DNA from: Streptomyces sp. NBC_01408
GTDB taxonomy: Bacteria; Actinomycetota; Actinomycetes; Streptomycetales; Streptomycetaceae
Length of the DNA stretch: 64,000 bases
Direction of reading: 5' to 3'
NCBI RefSeq assembly: GCF_026340255.1
Contig: NZ_JAPEPJ010000002.1
Location: forward strand, 1,240,001-1,304,000
Every line of letters begins with the position of its first letter. Position 1 is the first letter of the stretch. The position numbers and the translations under genes are program-made. Shown here one piece after another: positions 35,601-45,703 of the stretch. The notes under the pieces are model-generated. The model ran no database searches and was not told the DNA's origin. It saw only the letters and a program-made list of their open reading frames with translations.

Positions 35601-38600
35601 CTGGAGAACTCCACGAACATGCCGGGCGTGGCCATGACGGACACACCGCCGGCGATGGCCACGGAGGACTCGCCCTGGCGCAGCGACTGGGCGGCGAGGT
35701 GGAGCGCGACAAGCGAGGACGAGCAGGCGGTGTCGACCGTCACCGCCGGGCCCTCCAGCCCGAAGGTGTAGGCCAGCCGGCCCGAGGCCACACTGGCGGT
35801 GTTGCCCGTCAGCAGGTAGCCGTCGTATCCGCCGGACGGCTCGTGCAGCCGCGGCCCGTACTCCTGTGCCGTCGCGCCCACATACACACCGGTGCGGGTG
35901 CCGCGCAGCACGGCGGGGTCGATGCCCGCCTGCTCGAAGGCCTCCCAGGCCGTCTCCAGCAGCAGCCGCTGCTGGGGCTCCATCGCCGCTGCCTCGCGGG
36001 GACTGATGCCGAAGAACTCGGCATCAAACCGGTCCGCATCGTGCAAGAAGCCACCTGTGGTGGCGTAGGTCTTGCCAGGGCTGTCCGGATCGGGGGCGAT
36101 GAGCGAATCAAGGTCCCAGCCTCGGTTGGTCGGGAATCCGTCGACCGCATCGACTTCGCTGCTGACCAAACGCCACAGGTCCTCCGGAGAGGCGACCCCT
36201 CCCGGCAGCCGACATGCCATGCCCACGATCGCGATCGGCTCGTCAAGGGCCATGGCCTCGTACGCATCGTCATCCTGGCCCTGCCCCTGGTCCAGGCCGA
36301 GGAGCTGGCCACCGAGGTGTTCGGCGAGGATGGCCGGGGTCGGGTGGTTGAAAAGGAGGCCGGAGGGCAGTGAGAGCCCGGTGGCCCTGTTCAGCGCGTT
36401 CCGAAGCTCGACGGCCGAGAGTGAGTCGAAGCCCAGGTCCTTGAAGGTCGTGTCGATGTCCACGTCGCGCGCCGATCCGTGGCCGAGCACTGCTGCCACG
36501 TGCGCACGCACCAGCTCCAGCTCATCGCCTCGCGGCGCGGACCGCTTCGGACCGCTCCGCCTTGCCGCAACGGTCCGGACCCGGACCGGCCCGACCGCCG
36601 GACCATCCAGCCAGGAACGCTGACGCTGGAAGGCATACGTGGGCAGATCCACCAAACCCGAACCCGGCAGGAACCGCTCCCACTCCACCCCCACTCCGTT
36701 GACGTGCGCCTCTGCGACCGAGGCCAGGAAGCGATCCCGTCCGCCGTCGTCGCGCCGAAGCGATCCGACAGCAACAGTGCTGCCGACGCCGGCCTCGTCG
36801 GCCGTGTCACTGAGGGCCGGGGTGAGCACCGGGTGGGCACTGACCTCGATGAAGACGCGGTGCCCGTCGCCCAGCAGAGAACGGGTGGCTTCTTCCAACT
36901 GGACGGTCTGGCGGAGGTTGCGGAACCAGTACCCGCCGTCGAGCTCCTCACCGTTCAGCGGCTGCCCGGTGACAGTGGAGAAGAACCTGATGTCACCGGT
37001 ACGCGGCGTGACGCCGGACAACAGCTCCCGAAGCTCATCCTCCAACAAGTCGACGTGAGCGGAGTGAGAGGCGTAGTCGACCGGAATCGTGCGGGCACGG
37101 TATCCCTTGACCTCACTTTGAGCGACGAGGTCGGCCAGGGCGTCCGGGTCGCCGGAGACGACCGTGCTCTCGGGGCCGTTGTGTGCGGCGATATCGATCG
37201 CACCGCCCCAATGGGCGATGAGCTCGCGAACCTCGTCGGCCGGCAGAGCTACCGACACCATCCCACCCGTGCCGGCCAGCTTCACGATCGCCCGGCTACG
37301 CAACGCGACGATCTTCGCCGCATCCTCGAGCGACAACGCACCAGCAACCACAGCCGCCGCGATCTCCCCCTGCGAGTGACCGACCACCGCATCCGGCTCG
37401 ATGCCCGCCGAACGCCACAACGCCGCCAGGGACACCATCACCGCCCACAACGCGGGCTGCACCACATCCACCCGGTCAAAATCAGGCGCACCCTCCACAC
37501 CGCGCAGCACATCCAGCAGCGACCAGTCCGTGAACGGCGCCAGAGCCTGCTCACACTCCACCAGCCGCCCTGCGAACACCGGGGAGGAATCGAAGAGCTC
37601 AAGCGCCATGCCCTGCCACTGCGAACCCTGACCAGGGAAGACGAACACCGTCTTACCCGCACCACCCGGCACCGCACGACCCGACACCACACCAGCCGCA
37701 GGCACACCCGCAGCCAACGCCCGAACACCCGCCAGAAGCTCGTCGCGAGTCTCCCCCACAACCACCGCACGGTGATCGAAACGAGCACGCGACACCGCAA
37801 GCGAACGACCCACCGCCGCGACATCCAGCCCCGGACGCCCCTCCAGGAGGGACACCAGCCGCCCCGCCTGACCAGCCACAGCCTCAGCCGACTTACCCGA
37901 CAGCACCCACGGCACCACACCCGAGCCGGAGTCAGCGCCAGGCAACTCCTCCTCCGCCGCCAGCTCAGTGCGCCAGTCCGAAAGCACGACGTGGCAGTTC
38001 GTACCGCCCACACCGAACGAGCTGACACCTGCGTAGAGCGGCTCGTCCGGCCTCGGCCACGGCTCGAGGCTTCGCTGTACGGCGAGCTTCAACTCGTCGA
38101 ACGGAATGTCTGGGTTGGGGGTTTCGAAGTTCAGGCTCGGCACGAGCTCGCGGTTACGGATGCAGAGCGCCGCTTTCAGCAAGCCGACGATGCCGGCGGC
38201 CCCCTCAAGGTGGCCGACGTTGGTCTTCACCGATCCGACCCGAAGCTCAGCTCCGTCCACGCGGCCGTCACCGAGCACCGCGCCCAGGGCCGACGCTTCG
38301 ATCGGGTCGCCCAGCTTGGTACCCGTGCCGTGCAATTCGACGTACTGCACCTGCTCCGCGGACACCTTGGCACGCTCGTACGCCTGCCGCAGGACATCCT
38401 GCTGGCCGGCCGGACTCGGTACGGTAAGACCCTCGGTCGTCCCGTCGTTGTTCATCGCGCTGCCGTGCAGCACGCAGTAGACCGGGTCGCCGTCCGCTAC
38501 GGCGGCATGCAGCGGCTTGAGCACCACGAACGCGCCGCCCTCACCGCGTACATATCCGTTCGCCCTCGCGTCGAAAGTGAAGCTGAGACCGTCTGGTGAA

Positions 38601-39244
38601 AGTGCGCCGAGCCGCTCCGCGCCGATGGTGCTGTCCGGCACCAGATTGAGGTTGACACCGCCGGCGATGGCCATGGCGGACTCGCCGCGGCGCAAGCTCT
38701 CGACTGCCAGGTGCACAGCAACCAGCGAGGAGGACTGGCCGGTGTCCACGGCTGCACTCGGTCCGTGCAGACCCAGGGTGTAGGAGATCCGGTTGGCAAC
38801 GACGCCGCGGTTGAGACCGGTCAGGGTGTGGCGGGTGATGCCTTCGACCCCGTGCTGATGCGTGAGGGCAGCATAGTCGTCGGCGATGACGCCGACGAAG
38901 ACACCGGTCCGGCTGTCGGCAAGATCGGACGGGAGGATCCTGGCGTCCTCCAATGCCTCCCAGGCGAGCTCAAGCATGAGCCGCTGCTGCGGGTCCATCG
39001 ACGACGCCTCATGCGGACTGATGCCGAAGAAGCCTGCATCAAAGCCGCTGACGTCCTCGAGATAGCCCCCCGGCCGAGAGAGCAGTTCGGGGCGGCCTGC
39101 TGGGGGCGCGCCAATCGCACTGCGGCCGTCGCGCAGCAGCTGCCACAGCTGAGCGGGGTTCTCCGCATGCGGCAGTCGGCAGGAAATACCGACGATGGCG
39201 ATCTCCTCGGTCGATGCCGACGTGTCCGCTTGGATTTCAGCCAT
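20642..39244 (-). CDS. Type I polyketide synthase, KSQ loading module plus modules 1-3
   Basis: 6200-residue PKS. Loading module: a KS whose active-site Cys is Gln (DTGQSSS, Gln170), so it decarboxylates rather than condenses; an AT with GHSQGE (Ser624) and YASH (724), indicating methylmalonyl; ACP Ser941. Together these predict a propionyl starter. Module 1: KS Cys1174, AT Ser1609/HAFH 1708 (malonyl), DH His1909, KR loop from 2340, Tyr2482, ACP Ser2651. Module 2: KS Cys2883, AT Ser3326/YASH 3426 (methylmalonyl), DH His3633, KR from 4065, Tyr4207, ACP Ser4375. Module 3: KS Cys4606, AT Ser5041/HAFH 5141 (malonyl), DH His5346, KR from 5771 with VED in place of LDD, Tyr5909, ACP Ser6085. The C-terminal ~90 residues form a docking domain ending in an acidic helix. 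No ER or methyltransferase is seen. Confidence 0.96.
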   Translation of the reverse strand: MAEIQADTSASTEEIAIVGISCRLPHAENPAQLWQLLRDGRSAIGAPPAGRPELLSRPGGYLEDVSGFDAGFFGISPHEASSMDPQQRLMLELAWEALEDARILPSDLADSRTGVFVGVIADDYAALTHQHGVEGITRHTLTGLNRGVVANRISYTLGLHGPSAAVDTGQSSSLVAVHLAVESLRRGESAMAIAGGVNLNLVPDSTIGAERLGALSPDGLSFTFDARANGYVRGEGGAFVVLKPLHAAVADGDPVYCVLHGSAMNNDGTTEGLTVPSPAGQQDVLRQAYERAKVSAEQVQYVELHGTGTKLGDPIEASALGAVLGDGRVDGAELRVGSVKTNVGHLEGAAGIVGLLKAALCIRNRELVPSLNFETPNPDIPFDELKLAVQRSLEPWPRPDEPLYAGVSSFGVGGTNCHVVLSDWRTELAAEEELPGADSGSGVVPWVLSGKSAEAVAGQAGRLVSLLEGRPGLDVAAVGRSLAVSRARFDHRAVVVGETRDELLAGVRALAAGVPAAGVVSGRAVPGGAGKTVFVFPGQGSQWQGMALELFDSSPVFAGRLVECEQALAPFTDWSLLDVLRGVEGAPDFDRVDVVQPALWAVMVSLAALWRSAGIEPDAVVGHSQGEIAAAVVAGALSLEDAAKIVALRSRAIVKLAGTGGMVSVALPADEVRELIAHWGGAIDIAAHNGPESTVVSGDPDALADLVAQSEVKGYRARTIPVDYASHSAHVDLLEDELRELLSGVTPRTGDIRFFSTVTGQPLNGEELDGGYWFRNLRQTVQLEEATRSLLGDGHRVFIEVSAHPVLTPALSDTADEAGVGSTVAVGSLRRDDGGRDRFLASVAEAHVNGVGVEWERFLPGSGLVDLPTYAFQRQRSWLDGPAVGPVRVRTVAARRSGPKRSAPRGDELELVRAHVAAVLGHGSARDVDIDTTFKDLGFDSLSAVELRNALNRATGLSLPSGLLFNHPTPAILAEHLGGQLLGLDQGQGQDDDAYEAMALDEPIAIVGMACRLPGGVASPEDLWRLVSSEVDAVDGFPTNRGWDLDSLIAPDPDSPGKTYATTGGFLHDADRFDAEFFGISPREAAAMEPQQRLLLETAWEAFEQAGIDPAVLRGTRTGVYVGATAQEYGPRLHEPSGGYDGYLLTGNTASVASGRLAYTFGLEGPAVTVDTACSSSLVALHLAAQSLRQGESSVAIAGGVSVMATPGMFVEFSRQRGLSPDGRCKAFSSSADGTGWAEGVGLLVLERLSDAERNGRQVLAVIRGSAVNQDGASNGLTAPNGPSQERVIRAALANARLSASEVDAVEAHGTGTKLGDPIEAQALLATYGQDREEPLRLGSLKSNIGHTQAAAGVAGVIKMVMAMRNGVLPATLHVDEPTSHVDWSAGVVELLTQAQEWPELDRPRRAGISSFGISGTNAHLIIEQVTEVEAPVEELSVPCPVPWVVSGKSGAALSEQADRLVSFLEERPELDVVAVGRSLAVSRARFDHRAVVVGETREEILDALRALTPGEAVSAGSVAFLFSGQGSQRVGMGRELYTAEPVFAAAFDEVVGALDVHLDRSLAAVIEGEPELLQRTGFTQPALFAVEVALFRLLSHYGVTPDYLVGHSVGELAAAHVAGVLSLEDAARLVCARARLMEGVAEGGAMVALNAGEARVAGWLEGRSGVDVAGFNSPASTVISGDETAVLEVLELARGEGVKASRLKVSHAFHSAHLDGMLAELTEVARTLTYSAPRIPVVSNVTGEVVEEFTAEYWAVQARSAVRFADGIATLAGLGVTAFVELGPDGTLAGPTGECLADTEGIVVVPVLRKDRSEKRSLLAALGAVHAHGVGVDWEGFLPGSGVVELPTYAFQRERFWLDAPRSGDASGLGLTAVDHPLLAAVITEPDGDAVQFSASVSLSSHPWLADHAMGGTVLVPGTVFLELAGTAAEQLGYATVEELTLQAPLALSEKTGAQLRLTVDRADARGDRQFTVYSRTGEEQWTAHAAGLLTFSVPSPGVSLDQWPPANGTPIPLDGVYDRLDDLGYGYGPAFHGLRAAWRAGDDLFAEVALPDQLHTEAARFGVHPALLDAVLHPLVLEAPASAQDDSTIRLPFSFSGFVLHAVGATVLRVRWTRTGQDTARLALADGAGAPVASIESVALRPIARDQLAVAGPAMESLYRVAWEAVPAVEPVADQRWVRLGEAPYADLAALSAAVDAGSAVPEFVVIGEQELVVGTTGDVLDQTHATAARGLEAVREWLAAPQFAASRLVLVVPDGALHTAPLVGLIRTAQTEQPDRLVLAHVDEGGLELLPAVLASGEPEVAVRGGGLFVPRLARAGGVAAGVVEGLDPEGTALVTGALGTLGRLVARRLVTHHGARHLLLVSRRGGETPGAAEFVAELEELGARARVAACDVSDFDALAGLLDEVAVERPLTAVVHTAGVLDDATVASLSAGHLERVMRPKVDAAWNLHRLTESPGLASFVMFSSIAGLMGNAGQANYAAANTFLDALAQHRRAQNLPATSLAWSLWDSTDGMAATLADADVARWKRSGIVPLTPELGLDLFDAALASAEPLLVPAELDLDALRARAEENALPELFTGLVRVRRRQAAGAARGADSSWVQRLTALAAQERAQAVLQTVRETVGLVLGHGANADIDPAKAFNDTGFDSLTGVELRNRLNSVTGLRLPTTLVFDHPSPQAVADFLLERLDATAMAVVPPVVAHAPGLDEPIAVVGMGCRYPGGVSSPEDLWRLVAEGRDAIDEFPSDRGWDVEGLFDPDPEKVGKSYTRKGGFLYEAAEFDAEFFGLSPREAIATDPQQRVLLEVAWEALERAGIDPASLRGSSTGVYAGVMYNDYGSRLGSAPEGFEGHLLTGTIASVLSGRVAYTFGLEGPAVTLDTACSSSLVSVHLAAQALRQGECSMALAGGVTVMSTPTTFVEFSRQRGLSPDGTCKSFAASADGTGWAEGAGMLVLERLSDAQRLGHNILGVIRGSAVNQDGASNGLTAPNGPSQERVMRQALANARLAPHEVDAVEAHGTGTRLGDPIEANALLATYGQDREEPLRLGSIKSNIGHTQAAAGVAGIIKMLMAMRNGELPATLHVDEPTPHVDWSTGAVELVTERRAWPEVARPRRAAVSSFGISGTNAHVVLEQGPEPVVAGEPVVAGLPLVVSAKSEAALAARAGQVRELLASENVDPARVASALATRVPHLPFRATVSGAGRDELLAGLEALASGGSAANLVQGAVTGPGKTVFVFPGQGSQWQGMALELLDSSPVFAARLVECEQALAPFTDWSLLDVLRGAEGAPGFDRVDVVQPALWAVMVSLAALWRSVGIEPDAVIGHSQGEIAAAAVSGALSLDDAAKVVALRSRAIGKLAGTGGMVSVALPADEVRELITRWDGAIDIAAHNGPRSVVVAGEVTALEEMVAYCKENKMRAKRIPVDYASHSAHVESLRDELLDALSSLTPRAVKVPFLSTVTGQPLDGTELDGSYWFRNLRQTVQLEEATRTLLDQGHRVFIEASAHPVLTIALQETIDDTSYGSAVTVPSLHRDQGGLDDFLASAAQAHVSGAPLDWAAVVGGPGAVVDLPTYPFQRRRHWLEGPAPAGDAGGLGMAAERHPLIGAALWMAGEDKLVLSSRIALNTQPWLADHAVAGTVLLPGTAFVDLAIRAGDHTGLEQLEELTLQAPLVLAGRGGVQLQVVVDAPDEEGRRVLSVHSRPEPESDDAAIHPWTLHATGVLGHAEGRAGVPADTAWPPAGAEPVDLTAAYDTLAERGFQYGPTFQGLRALWRAGQEMFAEVALPKDVPLGEFGIHPALLDAALHPLALAEDGRLALPFAWTGVRLHAVNASVLRVRITPEGSGAALSLADASGAPIASVKTLSLRAVDPAQLAGSGTLRQPLLQVEWTSAPESAPAAGWAVLDESGSGWRGLPAPLGSYSELAGMVGTPPLVVVPFPGEDGPGAVAHRALRLAQEWLAEERFADSRLVFVTRDATTARTEAGLGSAPVWGLVRTAMAENPDRFGLLDLTDWDVAEAELGRALAVPEAQVSLRDGAVLVPRLVKSPTTGDTVPALNPEGTVLITGATGTLGQLFARHLVAEHGVRHLLLASRRGRDAAGMLELESELTARGADVSVVACDTADRMAVAAMLDAIPSEHPLTAVLHTAGVLDDGTLHALTAEQLDTVLRPKVDAARHLHELTADLELDAFVLFSSLAGTVGTAGQANYAAANTYLDALAHHRRALGLPGTSLAWGLWAEGSGMTGHLTDADLARMSRGGIAPIGSEQGLGLFDAALATRRPVLVPALLDYTGLRAQSEDGTLPALFHGLVRPARRAAVGEQAGGNSLQERLAPLALQDQERALLELVRGVVSSVLGHTDADQVAPDRAFNELGFDSLKAVELRNRLNAAAGLKLPATLVFDYPNTVELAGFLRTELLGPAAAVAVAEPVVGASDEPIAIVAMACRYPGEVSSPEELWALLSDERDAIGPFPNDRGWDLDGLYDTDPDHVGTSYTRHGGFLYEAPQFDPELFGVSAREAIAIDPQQRLLLEICWEAFERAGMDPTSLKGSQTGVFAGVMANDYAARLKDTPEGLEGYLSVGSTVSVASGRVAYTFGLQGPAITVDTACSSSLVSIHLAAQALRNGECGLALAGGVTVLAAPTLFVEFSRQRGLAPDGRCKSFSAQADGAAWAEGAGILLLERLSDAQRNGRRILGVIRGTAVNQDGASNGLTAPNGPSQERVIRQALTNAGLTTADVDALEAHGTGTTLGDPIEAQAVLATYGQERPSPLLMGSLKSNIGHSQAAAGVAGVIKMVMAMQHGVLPKSLHIDEPSPHVDWSAGEVELLTEAVPWPESERPRRAGVSSFGISGTNAHVIVEQPPAEGTVPPAEPMPVVPLLLSAHNDAALLAQADQVGAALADTGQQDLASTGRTLAVGRAGLPHRAVVVASTATEAVDGLAALTVRGTPVEGRTAFLFTGQGSQRLGMGRELYTAYPGYAEALDAVCEELDQWLETPLLDVLFGEDPAPLDQTGFTQAALFATEVALFRLLEGWGVRPDFLAGHSIGELAAAHVAGVLSLADAAQLVAARGRLMQALPGGGAMLAVQAEEQEVLPLLAGREDLLGIAAVNGPTSVVLSGDAEAVEAIGAELSAQGRKTKRLRVSHAFHSPHMDAMLDEFQTVAKGLAFAAPTIPIVSTLTGQPVGAEELTTPEYWVRHVRRPVRFLDAARALEAEGVRTFLELGPDGVLSAMGQDFLDAGSLLVPVLRGGRHEPHTAVTALAHVHVRGVPVDWPALFGENAGPAADLPTYPFQRRRYWLTEGPGGGDVTSAGLDSARHPLLGAAVPLADSDGVLFTGRISARSHPWFADHAVAGTLLVPGTALVELVLHAGAALGCERLEELALQAPLVLPDQGALQLQITVGGPDGDGRRPVAVHSRGDQEGDVWDRHATGTVVNAVPGGPEPDLASWPPAGAEAQPVEDLYDRLADQGYGYGPAFQGLQAAWRSGEDLYAEVRLSVDPDGFALHPALFDAALHALLLEESAELRLPFSFGGVQLTGSPTGTLRVKLSAGPDATVAVSIADETGAPVATVASLVLRALPAGTVPTRPSDQHVYAVERAGAELPTGGDTTVVVLGEADLGLVAEHHADLADLAASTADGAAAPHVVVLPVRPATAQETGRVTEEVLAVLRQWLAGDAPAGARLAVVSTGELAHSALSGLMRTAASEHPGRFQHVITDGLPAGRELLAAALADPRPQLELREGQAYVTRLAKVPYPVRTPDVDDAFDPERTVLITGGTGALGAQVARHLVTGRGARRLLLTSRRGGAQDLVAELTALGADVRVAACDAADRDALAGLLASIPDEHPLTAVVHAAGVVEDATLEAMSPESLSRVLRPKVEAAWNLHELTAGLELTDFVLFSSVAGLVGNAGQANYAAGNTFLDALAEHRRAEGLPAVSLAWGMWQDGMASDLDRADRARLTRNGILPMPTDRALAALDTALAGARAPQADGEAGTRPVLAPVALDLAVLRSLGDALPELYRGLVRTERRAGRRTSAPAEIPLAQRLTGLDVEEQQQLLLDFVREQVGIVLAHPAPRTIDVQRGLLDLGFDSLTAVELRNRLNTTTELRLPSTLVFDHPTTRAVAEYLRGELVGEVADPVQAALDALEAALSAAGPSGGDGPAGTYAARLRGLLRTVDGGPDGADGADLGLATDDELFAALDNELGR

Positions 39245-39290
39245 GGTCGAGTCGCCCTACCTATTTGTTACGTACGATGCTTGAGCGGAG

Positions 39291-39325
39291 GCGCAGCACC
39301 CGCAGCCGCGCTGCGGGCGCTGCGC
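39291..39325 (-). other. Long hairpin between the acyl-CoA ligase and PKS1
   Basis: GCGCAGC-A-CCCGCAG pairs with CTGCGGG-C-GCTGCGC around a five-base loop: 14 base pairs with one A/C mismatch. It sits in the 104-bp gap between the ligase stop (39349) and the PKS1 start (39244), ending 46 bases before the ATG. It could be a partial terminator, an RNA-stability element or an attenuator that sets ring-enzyme against PKS expression. Confidence 0.6.
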
Positions 39326-39348
39326 CAATGTGATTCTGTGGCGGCCGG

Positions 39349-40902
39349 TCAGCCGCAGAGTGACGAGCTGGCGGTCGACTCGTATTTCGAGACGAGCATC
39401 CGCTTGAGAACCTTTCCGCTGGACCCCATCGGGAGAGCGTCGGTGAACTCGACTCGACGAGGGTACTTATATGCGGCGAGGCGCTGTTTGCCCCATTCAA
39501 TGATCTCTTCATCCGTTCCAGAGGTCACGCCCTCCGGGCGGGCAGGCACGACAATCGCCCAGACCTCCTCACCAAGCACAGGGTGCGGAACACCGATAAC
39601 CGCCACCTGTGCCACGGCCGAATGCCCGAGGAGGATTTCCTCGATTTCGCGCGGATAGACGTTGTAGCCGCCACGCAGAATCAAGTCCTTCTTACGGCCC
39701 ACGACCGAAAGGTAGCCGTCGCCATCCAGCCTGCCGAGATCGCCGGTAAGGAACCAGCCGTCGATCAGAACCTCAGCGGTGATATCCGGGCGACCGAGAT
39801 ATCCGGCCATGACGTTCGGACCGCGCACCACGATCTCGCCCACCTCACCCGCGGGCAGGAGATCTATCCTGTCGGCATTCGGCCGAGCTATACCGACAGT
39901 GATGCCAGTGATCGGAACACCGACTGTCCCGGATCGAAAAGTTAGGCCGGGATAGTGATAGGCAACGCTACAAGAGGTCTCGGTCATCCCGTAGCCCTCG
40001 TACACAGGACATCCGAACGCGCTTCGGACATCCTCGAGGGTCTTGACCGGCAGCGCCGATCCCCCGCTGTACATGCGGTCGAGCAGAGGAACCTGCTCTC
40101 CCTGGGCCACCGCATCGAGCAACTTGAAATACATTGTCGGCACGCCCATGAAAACCGTGCACCGGTGTTTCGTCATCAGCGCGAGGGCCTCCCGCCCGGA
40201 GAACCTCGGCATCATGACGATGGATATACCGGCGCGGAATCCGGTCAGCATGCCGCAAATCTGACCGAAGCCGTGGCTCAGCGGCAAGCACCCGAGCAAT
40301 ACGTCGTCACTCCGGAACGCATACGGAGTGGCGACCATCCTCTCGACGTTGTACAGAATATTCCGGTGGGTGAGCATCACCCCTTTCGGCTCACCCGTCG
40401 TACCGGACGTGTAGAACACGACCGCCACATCGTCGGGTTCCCGCACCGCGGAATCGTCGATCGGCGCTGTTTCCCGTGCCGCGTTCTCCAGGTCGACAGT
40501 GCCCGCGGGGCCCGGGCCGACAGTGAGGAGCACCGTGCCGAGCGGCTCCGCCGCCTCTCTCGCCCGGGCGAGCAAGGAGGCGGCGCACACCAGGAAATGG
40601 GCGTCGGCATCGGTCAGGACGTGATCGATCTCCGACGCGGTCGACATGACATTCAGCGGGATCGCGACGGCGCCGGCCGCCAGCACGCCGAAGTACACAG
40701 CGGGAAACTGCGGGGTGTCGACCAGGAGCATGGCGACCCGGTCTCCTGGCCGTACCCCGTTGGCTCGCAGCACGGAGGCGTAGCGACGTGCCTGTTCCCA
40801 CAGCCACCCGTAGGTGAAATGCTCGGACTCGTAGACCACGGCAGAGTGGACGGGTCGCTGCGCCGCCGTGTCGGCCAGTACGCCGACAACTGACATGGTC
40901 AT
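39349..40902 (-). CDS. Acyl-CoA ligase of C5N ring formation
   Basis: 517-residue AMP-forming ligase of the ANL family. It has the P-loop [12 protein letters not shown], the adenine-binding YGMTET, the hinge [11 protein letters not shown] and the C-terminal catalytic lysine region [10 protein letters not shown]. In C5N pathways (moenomycin, asukamycin) a ligase of this kind, next to the ALAS, activates 5-aminolevulinate as its CoA thioester before cyclisation to 2-amino-3-hydroxycyclopent-2-enone. The start is the ATG at 40902, which overlaps the ALAS stop by four bases; a longer upstream frame is just the ALAS gene read out of frame. Substrate is inferred from context, since the sequence alone would also fit a fatty acyl-CoA ligase. 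Confidence 0.88.
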   Translation of the reverse strand: MTMSVVGVLADTAAQRPVHSAVVYESEHFTYGWLWEQARRYASVLRANGVRPGDRVAMLLVDTPQFPAVYFGVLAAGAVAIPLNVMSTASEIDHVLTDADAHFLVCAASLLARAREAAEPLGTVLLTVGPGPAGTVDLENAARETAPIDDSAVREPDDVAVVFYTSGTTGEPKGVMLTHRNILYNVERMVATPYAFRSDDVLLGCLPLSHGFGQICGMLTGFRAGISIVMMPRFSGREALALMTKHRCTVFMGVPTMYFKLLDAVAQGEQVPLLDRMYSGGSALPVKTLEDVRSAFGCPVYEGYGMTETSCSVAYHYPGLTFRSGTVGVPITGITVGIARPNADRIDLLPAGEVGEIVVRGPNVMAGYLGRPDITAEVLIDGWFLTGDLGRLDGDGYLSVVGRKKDLILRGGYNVYPREIEEILLGHSAVAQVAVIGVPHPVLGEEVWAIVVPARPEGVTSGTDEEIIEWGKQRLAAYKYPRRVEFTDALPMGSSGKVLKRMLVSKYESTASSSLCG

Positions 40903-42188
40903 TGCGGCGGCAGTCCGTCTTTCGCGGCGGTGCGAGCGCCGCCACCGCGGAGCTCGGACGTGAACCAGTCTCGGGCACTCGCGGTCGGGATGTTCAATTC
41001 CTTCCAGATTCCATGAAGAGCGTGGGCGAAGTTCTCGACATCGTTCTGATCGTGCACGGCAGACGGAGCGATGCGCAGGATCTCCTCGCCCGCGGGCACA
41101 CTGGGGGCATTGATGGACTGGACGTAGATCCCGTGCCGCTCGAACATCAGCCGGGACGCCCGCTTGCACATATCGTCATCGCCGACGAAGGCCGCAACGA
41201 TATGGGAGTCCGTCGAAATGAACGGGATGTCGGCCGCGATCAGAAGGCTGTGCAGAAGCCGCGCATTCTCCGAGAGAAGCTTTCGCTCGACATCGGAGGA
41301 CCGCAGGTACTGCACCGACGCCAGCGAACCGGCCGCGACCGCCGGCGGCAGCGAGGTGGTGAAGACGAACGAGCGCGAATAGGTCCGCACCGCGTCCACG
41401 AGGGCCGCCGGTCCCGCTATGTAGCCGCCGACCGTTCCGTAACCCTTTGCCAAGGTACCCATCACAACGGTGAACCGATCGGCTATGCCTTCCCGCGCGG
41501 CGATGCCGGCGCCCTGCGGGCCGTACATGCCGACCGCGTGGACCTCGTCGATGAAGGTCGTGGCACCGTACTTGTCCGCAATGTCGGCAATCTCGGCGAG
41601 CGGCGCAACGTTGCCCGACATGGAATAGACCGATTCCACGACGATAAGCTTCGGGCAGTCGGCGGGAGCGGCCGCGATCAATTCTTCCAGGTGGGCGACG
41701 TCGTTGTGCCTGAAGACGCGCTTCTGCGCACCGCTGTGCCGGAGACCGTCGATGATCGAGGCGTGGTTCTTCGCATCGGAAAATACGACGGTATCTTTCG
41801 GAAGCCCCGCCAGCACGGAGAGCGATCCCTCGTTGGCCGTGTACCCCGATGTGAAAAGGAGAGCGGATTCCTTGCCGTGCAGATCCGCCAGCTCATTTTC
41901 GAGAAGGACGTGATGATGGTTGGTTCCACCGATATTCCGGGAACCTCCGGAACCTACGCCATGGGTATCGATCGCGGCTTGCATGGCCGCGATGACCTGG
42001 CGATTCTGGCCCATTCCAAGATAGTCGTTGCTGCACCAGACGCTTACTTCCGAATCCACCCCATCGAGCCGCGCAGTGGCCATGGGGTAATTACCGGAGA
42101 GGCGACCGATCTCCAGGAAATCGCGCTTGCTTTCAGCAAGATCGTCAGCGGTATTCCCACTCAGGTATGATGCCAGGTGAACGTTCAT
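40899..42188 (-). CDS. 5-Aminolevulinate synthase (C5N type)
   Basis: 429-residue PLP-dependent alpha-oxoamine synthase joining glycine and succinyl-CoA to 5-aminolevulinate. Visible family features are CSNDYLGM near residue 52, [11 protein letters not shown] near 79, [12 protein letters not shown] with the PLP-binding Asp and His near 215, and the Schiff-base lysine Lys248 in GTLAKGYG. Streptomyces makes haem precursors from glutamate, so an ALAS is a marker of secondary C5N-unit synthesis, and in asukamycin-type clusters the same protein also promotes cyclisation of the ALA thioester. AAGG lies eight bases before the ATG. It is separated by 55 bases from the upstream amide synthetase and overlaps the downstream ligase. 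Confidence 0.94.
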   Translation of the reverse strand: MNVHLASYLSGNTADDLAESKRDFLEIGRLSGNYPMATARLDGVDSEVSVWCSNDYLGMGQNRQVIAAMQAAIDTHGVGSGGSRNIGGTNHHHVLLENELADLHGKESALLFTSGYTANEGSLSVLAGLPKDTVVFSDAKNHASIIDGLRHSGAQKRVFRHNDVAHLEELIAAAPADCPKLIVVESVYSMSGNVAPLAEIADIADKYGATTFIDEVHAVGMYGPQGAGIAAREGIADRFTVVMGTLAKGYGTVGGYIAGPAALVDAVRTYSRSFVFTTSLPPAVAAGSLASVQYLRSSDVERKLLSENARLLHSLLIAADIPFISTDSHIVAAFVGDDDMCKRASRLMFERHGIYVQSINAPSVPAGEEILRIAPSAVHDQNDVENFAHALHGIWKELNIPTASARDWFTSELRGGGARTAAKDGLPPQ

Positions 42189-42243
42189 TCACTCGCCTTC
42201 TCGACGTAGCGGTTGGATTGACCTGCGAACCGAAAGGTCTGCG

Positions 42244-43827
42244 CTAGGAAAATTGCGATTTCAGGAGTACCTTGTCGGGCTTGCCGTTGCTATTCATCGG
42301 CAGAGCGCTCAAGATATGCATCTTCTCGGGCACGTGAATCGGGGACAGCGCCTCGGCAATTCTCGCCCGGATATCTTCTACTTCGACCACCTCGGCCGGA
42401 TCGCATTCGATTGCGGCGTGGATATGGTCGCTTCCGTCCTCGTCCCGCACCCCGTATACGGCGGCGTGCCGGACACCCGGGTGGGAAAGAATTTCCGCCT
42501 CGAGAACTATCGGATGAACCTTGACGCCACTGACCTTGATGACGTGGGCCACCCGACCCAAGAGAGTCAAATAGCCTCGCTCGTCGAGACAGCCGATATC
42601 TCCGGTGAAATACCAGCCGTCACGAAGCACTCGTGCAGTCAATTCCGGATCGCCGTTATAGCCGTCCATCATCTGAGGCGAGCGGACACGAACCTCGCCG
42701 ATTTCCCCCGCCGCCAACTGCGCACCCGAATCCGAGCTGCAGACGACGACCTCCACCTCAGGGAAGGGCCGACCGACAGTGGCCGCGAGATCCGGGTCGC
42801 CGTGCTCCTGAGGTGTCAGGATCGTGATCCGACCGCTCTCACTCGTGGCATACCCCTGCGCCAGAACAGGGCCGAAAAGCCGAAACGCCTGTGCAATTCG
42901 AGCGGGTGCCGCGGGGCTGCCGCCGTAGACAATCCGCTTCAGCGAAGACAAGCCCGCAGCTTCCACAGCGTCACTGTCGCGGATTCCCCGCTCGCGCAGA
43001 TGGTCGAGGAGTTGGAACACGTGATTTGTCGCCATGAACGTCCACGAGACCTCCTTCTCCGCGGAGACGGTGTGCACGAATTTTTCGACATCGAAGGTCT
43101 CATGGAGATAGAGCGCTCCGCCCAAGGCGAAGACTGCGTCTGCCATCGCGGCAACGCCATGACTCAGAGGGGTCGACACCAGGATCGACGCACAGTCGTA
43201 TTCACGACCAACCTCCATCCATGCACGCATTGTGGCTTCCCATGCGCAGCCCGCCAACCGGATGCCTTTGGGCCGTCCCGTGCTGCCACTCGTGAAGCCG
43301 ATGACGGCCAGCGCATCCGGCTCCCATGACACGGCGCCCGGGGTGTCGGCAACATCGACCCGGCCGACCTCGTTGGGTTCCCCATGCTGAAGTCGCGTTA
43401 CCGGGATCCCACTACCATCAGCGAGCTCTATCGCGCGCTCCGAACTTTCGGCATCGGCATAGACAGTCACGGCTTCTGTCTCGCGCAAGATTTGGATCTG
43501 GTGATCCAGCGGAAGGACCGTTGCCTTGGTACCAGGATTAGTGGTTCGCAAATAGCACACGGCACCGCCGAGCAGATGTGTCGCGTACCGCACGGTGAGC
43601 ATCTCAGGGCTGTTGGGTGCGACCAGAATCGCTACCACATCCCCCTTACCCACTCCGCAATTGCGCAGCGCAAGGAATGTTTCAGTCACGGACCGAATCA
43701 AGTCACCACCGGAGAAGGCTTCGCCACGCCAATGAACGACATCGCGATCCGGCGCGGCTGCGAGCAGTGACAGGATCTCCGAGACATAACTTTGACTTGC
43801 ACTCCACCAATGCTGGGGCAGGCTCAT
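42244..43827 (-). CDS. Amide synthetase joining polyene acid to the C5N unit
   Basis: 527-residue ANL-family enzyme, clearly different from the ligase at 39349. It has the P-loop GFTSGSTGRPKG near residue 173, GYATSESG in place of the usual YGxTE, GDIGCLDERGY, and the C-terminal lysine in NSNGKPDK. In C5N clusters an enzyme of this subfamily (MoeB4/AsuD3 type) adenylates the polyketide acid and couples it to the cyclopentenone amine. It is the first gene of the minus-strand unit, with a strong AAGGAAG ribosome-binding site seven bases before the ATG. Assignment as amide synthetase rather than a second CoA ligase rests on the cluster pattern and the atypical YATSE motif. Confidence 0.85.
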   Translation of the reverse strand: MSLPQHWWSASQSYVSEILSLLAAAPDRDVVHWRGEAFSGGDLIRSVTETFLALRNCGVGKGDVVAILVAPNSPEMLTVRYATHLLGGAVCYLRTTNPGTKATVLPLDHQIQILRETEAVTVYADAESSERAIELADGSGIPVTRLQHGEPNEVGRVDVADTPGAVSWEPDALAVIGFTSGSTGRPKGIRLAGCAWEATMRAWMEVGREYDCASILVSTPLSHGVAAMADAVFALGGALYLHETFDVEKFVHTVSAEKEVSWTFMATNHVFQLLDHLRERGIRDSDAVEAAGLSSLKRIVYGGSPAAPARIAQAFRLFGPVLAQGYATSESGRITILTPQEHGDPDLAATVGRPFPEVEVVVCSSDSGAQLAAGEIGEVRVRSPQMMDGYNGDPELTARVLRDGWYFTGDIGCLDERGYLTLLGRVAHVIKVSGVKVHPIVLEAEILSHPGVRHAAVYGVRDEDGSDHIHAAIECDPAEVVEVEDIRARIAEALSPIHVPEKMHILSALPMNSNGKPDKVLLKSQFS

Positions 43828-43865
43828 GGCATCTTCCTTTTATTTCACCAACAGCGATGTCATCC

Positions 43866-43898
43866 GATTGGGCGATTCAATCCTCGTCATGCAATCGA
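43866..43898 (-). promoter_or_regulatory. Possible operator upstream of the C5N-PKS unit
   Basis: GATTG (43866) and CAATC (43878) form a short dyad, followed by a further AATCG at about 43892. The group lies 39-71 bases upstream of the first gene of the biosynthetic unit and could bind a regulator. No clear -35/-10 pair is visible; the promoter of this unit must lie between 43828 and about 44040. Confidence 0.3.
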
Positions 43899-44041
43899 AG
43901 TAACCGGTAGATCGTTCGACTAGCTATAACGGAGGGCCGGAAGGCACCCCGATCTGGGTAGCCGTTCGGCGCACGCGCCGCGGGAGACGCCGCCGGGGGC
44001 GGAAGAGGTGTCGCCGTTCGCGGGGGCGGGGGGACGCTCCG

Positions 44042-44170
44042 GAGCCCGTGCGGGCCAATCAGATCGTGCCGAGGATCGGCCTTGCGGCCGAGATCGCGAA
44101 GATCGAGGGGGCACCCGCGAAGCTGAAGTGTCTGGTCGAACGGGGCCGGCTGGACGAGGACTTGCCCTGA
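44042..44170 (+). pseudogene. Fragment of an unknown small protein
   Basis: A 42-codon frame ending in TGA at 44168 has a helical, charged C-terminus (AAEIAKIEGAPAKLKCLVER, then GRLDEDLP). It resembles the tails of small proteins often found near transposases in Streptomyces. No start with a ribosome-binding site is visible, so it is probably a remnant. It lies in an otherwise gene-free stretch, 43828-44663. Confidence 0.3.
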
Positions 44171-44304
44171 ACCTCGCTCCATCGCGTGCACTCTGATCAC
44201 GGGTGTCGGGCGGGTTCGGGGCGGTCTTTCGAGTGCGGGCAGCATGGTGTGCCGGGTGGCCGTCCGGTGCGGGTTCTCCGATGTCTTTCGGGTCGTGGGC
44301 GGGT

Positions 44305-44495
44305 AGGGCGGTCGCGCGGGTCAACTGAGCATGCGCTGCCCGGTCGCAGTCCACAGGTCGGTGAAATCGTTGGCCCAACACCGGCGTTCGGGCAGGCAGC
44401 GCTCCTGTCGGAGGCCGGGGGCCCACGGCGTTGACGCGGATCCCGATGCCGCCGAGCTCAAGGGCGGCGACCCGGGTCGGCATCGTGATACCCGC
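44305..44495 (-). pseudogene. Short-chain dehydrogenase remnant
   Basis: Minus-strand translation contains AGITMPTRVAALELGGIGI followed by RVNAVGP. This is the conserved helix and strand after the catalytic Tyr-x3-Lys of SDR enzymes (usual form: ALTRVAALELAPHGIRVNAVAPG). The glycine-rich NAD loop and the catalytic Tyr/Lys are absent, and the downstream sequence loses similarity within about 30 residues. It is a decayed piece, not a gene. Confidence 0.6.
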
Positions 44496-44663
44496 ATCGC
44501 ACACCTCAGGAACTGGCGGGCACTCGTCCGTCACCACGGCCGCCGCAACCACACAAGCACCACGGTCCAAGCCATCGCCGGGCTGCTTTCACGTCGGCAG
44601 ACCGCCACCCGCAGGCCCGGTCAGCCACGGTGACCTCCGGCGCTGACCGGCACCTTCGACACG

Positions 44664-45356
44664 TCACCGCCAACCATGCACGGGTTCGTCAGGCACGACC
44701 ACCGCCTTCGGTACGGCGATGGCGGAGACCACAAGATTTCGCCGAGCCAGCCAACGGCCCTTCAGAAGACCGGCCTCTCCACTGTTCTGGGGCCGGGAAG
44801 GGATGATGCGTGCCGTGAAAGAGGCTGCCGCGGCGTCCACTTCGATGTCGGCGTCCTCGAAATCCAGTCGGTGCCCCGTGGCCGGATACCAGGCCTTGTA
44901 GACTGCTTCCTTCATGCTGAACAGCAGGCGGTCCCAGCACACACCGGGTTCGGTCGCCCGGAGTCTGCGCAGCCTCGCGATTTCACCAGGCAGGGCAATG
45001 CTCTCCAACACGCCTGCGGGCAGCGGCTGATCGGGTTCCGCGTCGATCCCTATCATGGCGACATCGGACGTACGCGCCAGGGCCGCGACGCGATAGCCGG
45101 TGCAGTGCGAAATGCTGCCCGTCACGGATTCCGGCCAGCGCGGCGCTCCGTGCCGGCCGGGCAGCAGGGGCCCGGGTGGCAGGCCGAGCTGGGCGAGGCA
45201 GCGTCGCGCGCACAGCCGTGCCGTGGCGAACTCACGCCGCCGACTGTCCACGGAGTTGGCGACGACCCTGGCCTCCTCCGGATACAGCTCGGCCGGTGCG
45301 GAGTCGTCGTACGCCTCGGCCACCACAACGTTCGGCGGCAGTATCTCTTCGATCAC
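44664..45356 (-). CDS. Sfp-type 4'-phosphopantetheinyl transferase
   Basis: 230-residue PPTase that would convert the PKS acyl carrier proteins to their active form by attaching phosphopantetheine from coenzyme A to the GFDSL serines. Motifs seen are ARRCLAQLG near residue 55, GSISHCTGY near 84, GIDAEPDQPLP near 106 with the Mg-binding acidic residues, and WDRLLFSMKEAVYKAW near 145. I placed the start at the GTG at 45356 (product begins VIEEILPPN), the usual start of this family; a longer frame is non-homologous. The GTGA overlaps the stop of the upstream metallophosphoesterase remnant, so translation is still coupled to it. Confidence 0.92.
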   Translation of the reverse strand: MIEEILPPNVVVAEAYDDSAPAELYPEEARVVANSVDSRRREFATARLCARRCLAQLGLPPGPLLPGRHGAPRWPESVTGSISHCTGYRVAALARTSDVAMIGIDAEPDQPLPAGVLESIALPGEIARLRRLRATEPGVCWDRLLFSMKEAVYKAWYPATGHRLDFEDADIEVDAAAASFTARIIPSRPQNSGEAGLLKGRWLARRNLVVSAIAVPKAVVVPDEPVHGWR

Positions 45357-45700
45357 GGAGTTCTCGTCTCGGGCAGCACACGACGGGGGACGTCGCGCAG
45401 GTGGCCGGGGCGGCGCCACTCGCGCGGATGGCCAACGCGGCATCTCTCCTCGCCCCGGAGGTGCACCGGGTCCTCGCGGGGCGTCCACAGCTCATGGTTG
45501 CCCGGCGCCCAGACGACCTTGGCGAAGTGGTCGCGCAGCGTGCTCAGAGCCCACTCGATGTCCTCGATCAGCTCCCCGGCATCACCAGCGACCAGCAGCC
45601 AGTCGTCGTCCGGCGTCGGCCGCAGGTTCGCCACGATCTTCCGGTTCTCCGGATGGCTGACGTGCAGATCGCTGATGCCGAGCAGGTTCGCGGGGGCCAT
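45353..45700 (-). pseudogene. Metallophosphoesterase with its centre deleted
   Basis: The N-terminus is that of a calcineurin-type metallophosphoesterase: GISDLHVSHPENRKIV with the D-x-H metal site, then VAGDAGE and WAPGNHELW. After LRGEERCR the sequence jumps directly to VGHPREWRRPGH, which in the normal protein (about 280 residues, commonly next to this PPTase in Streptomyces) is close to the C-terminus. The intervening ~170 residues, including the C-terminal histidine metal ligands, are missing but the frame is kept, leaving 115 residues. It cannot have a complete metal centre. Three bases separate it from the thioesterase gene upstream, and it overlaps the PPTase start. It may survive only as a translational bridge. 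Confidence 0.8.
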
Positions 45701-45703
45701 CCG

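Noticed and set aside
39349..40902. Assigning this ligase as a starter-unit activating enzyme of the PKS
   Set aside because: The PKS has its own KSQ-AT loading module and the gene overlaps the ALAS, so ALA activation is the better fit.
43920..44570. 216-codon minus-strand frame
   Set aside because: Only a ~30-residue SDR remnant is recognisable; the rest is low-complexity Arg/Pro sequence. Listed as a pseudogene fragment instead.
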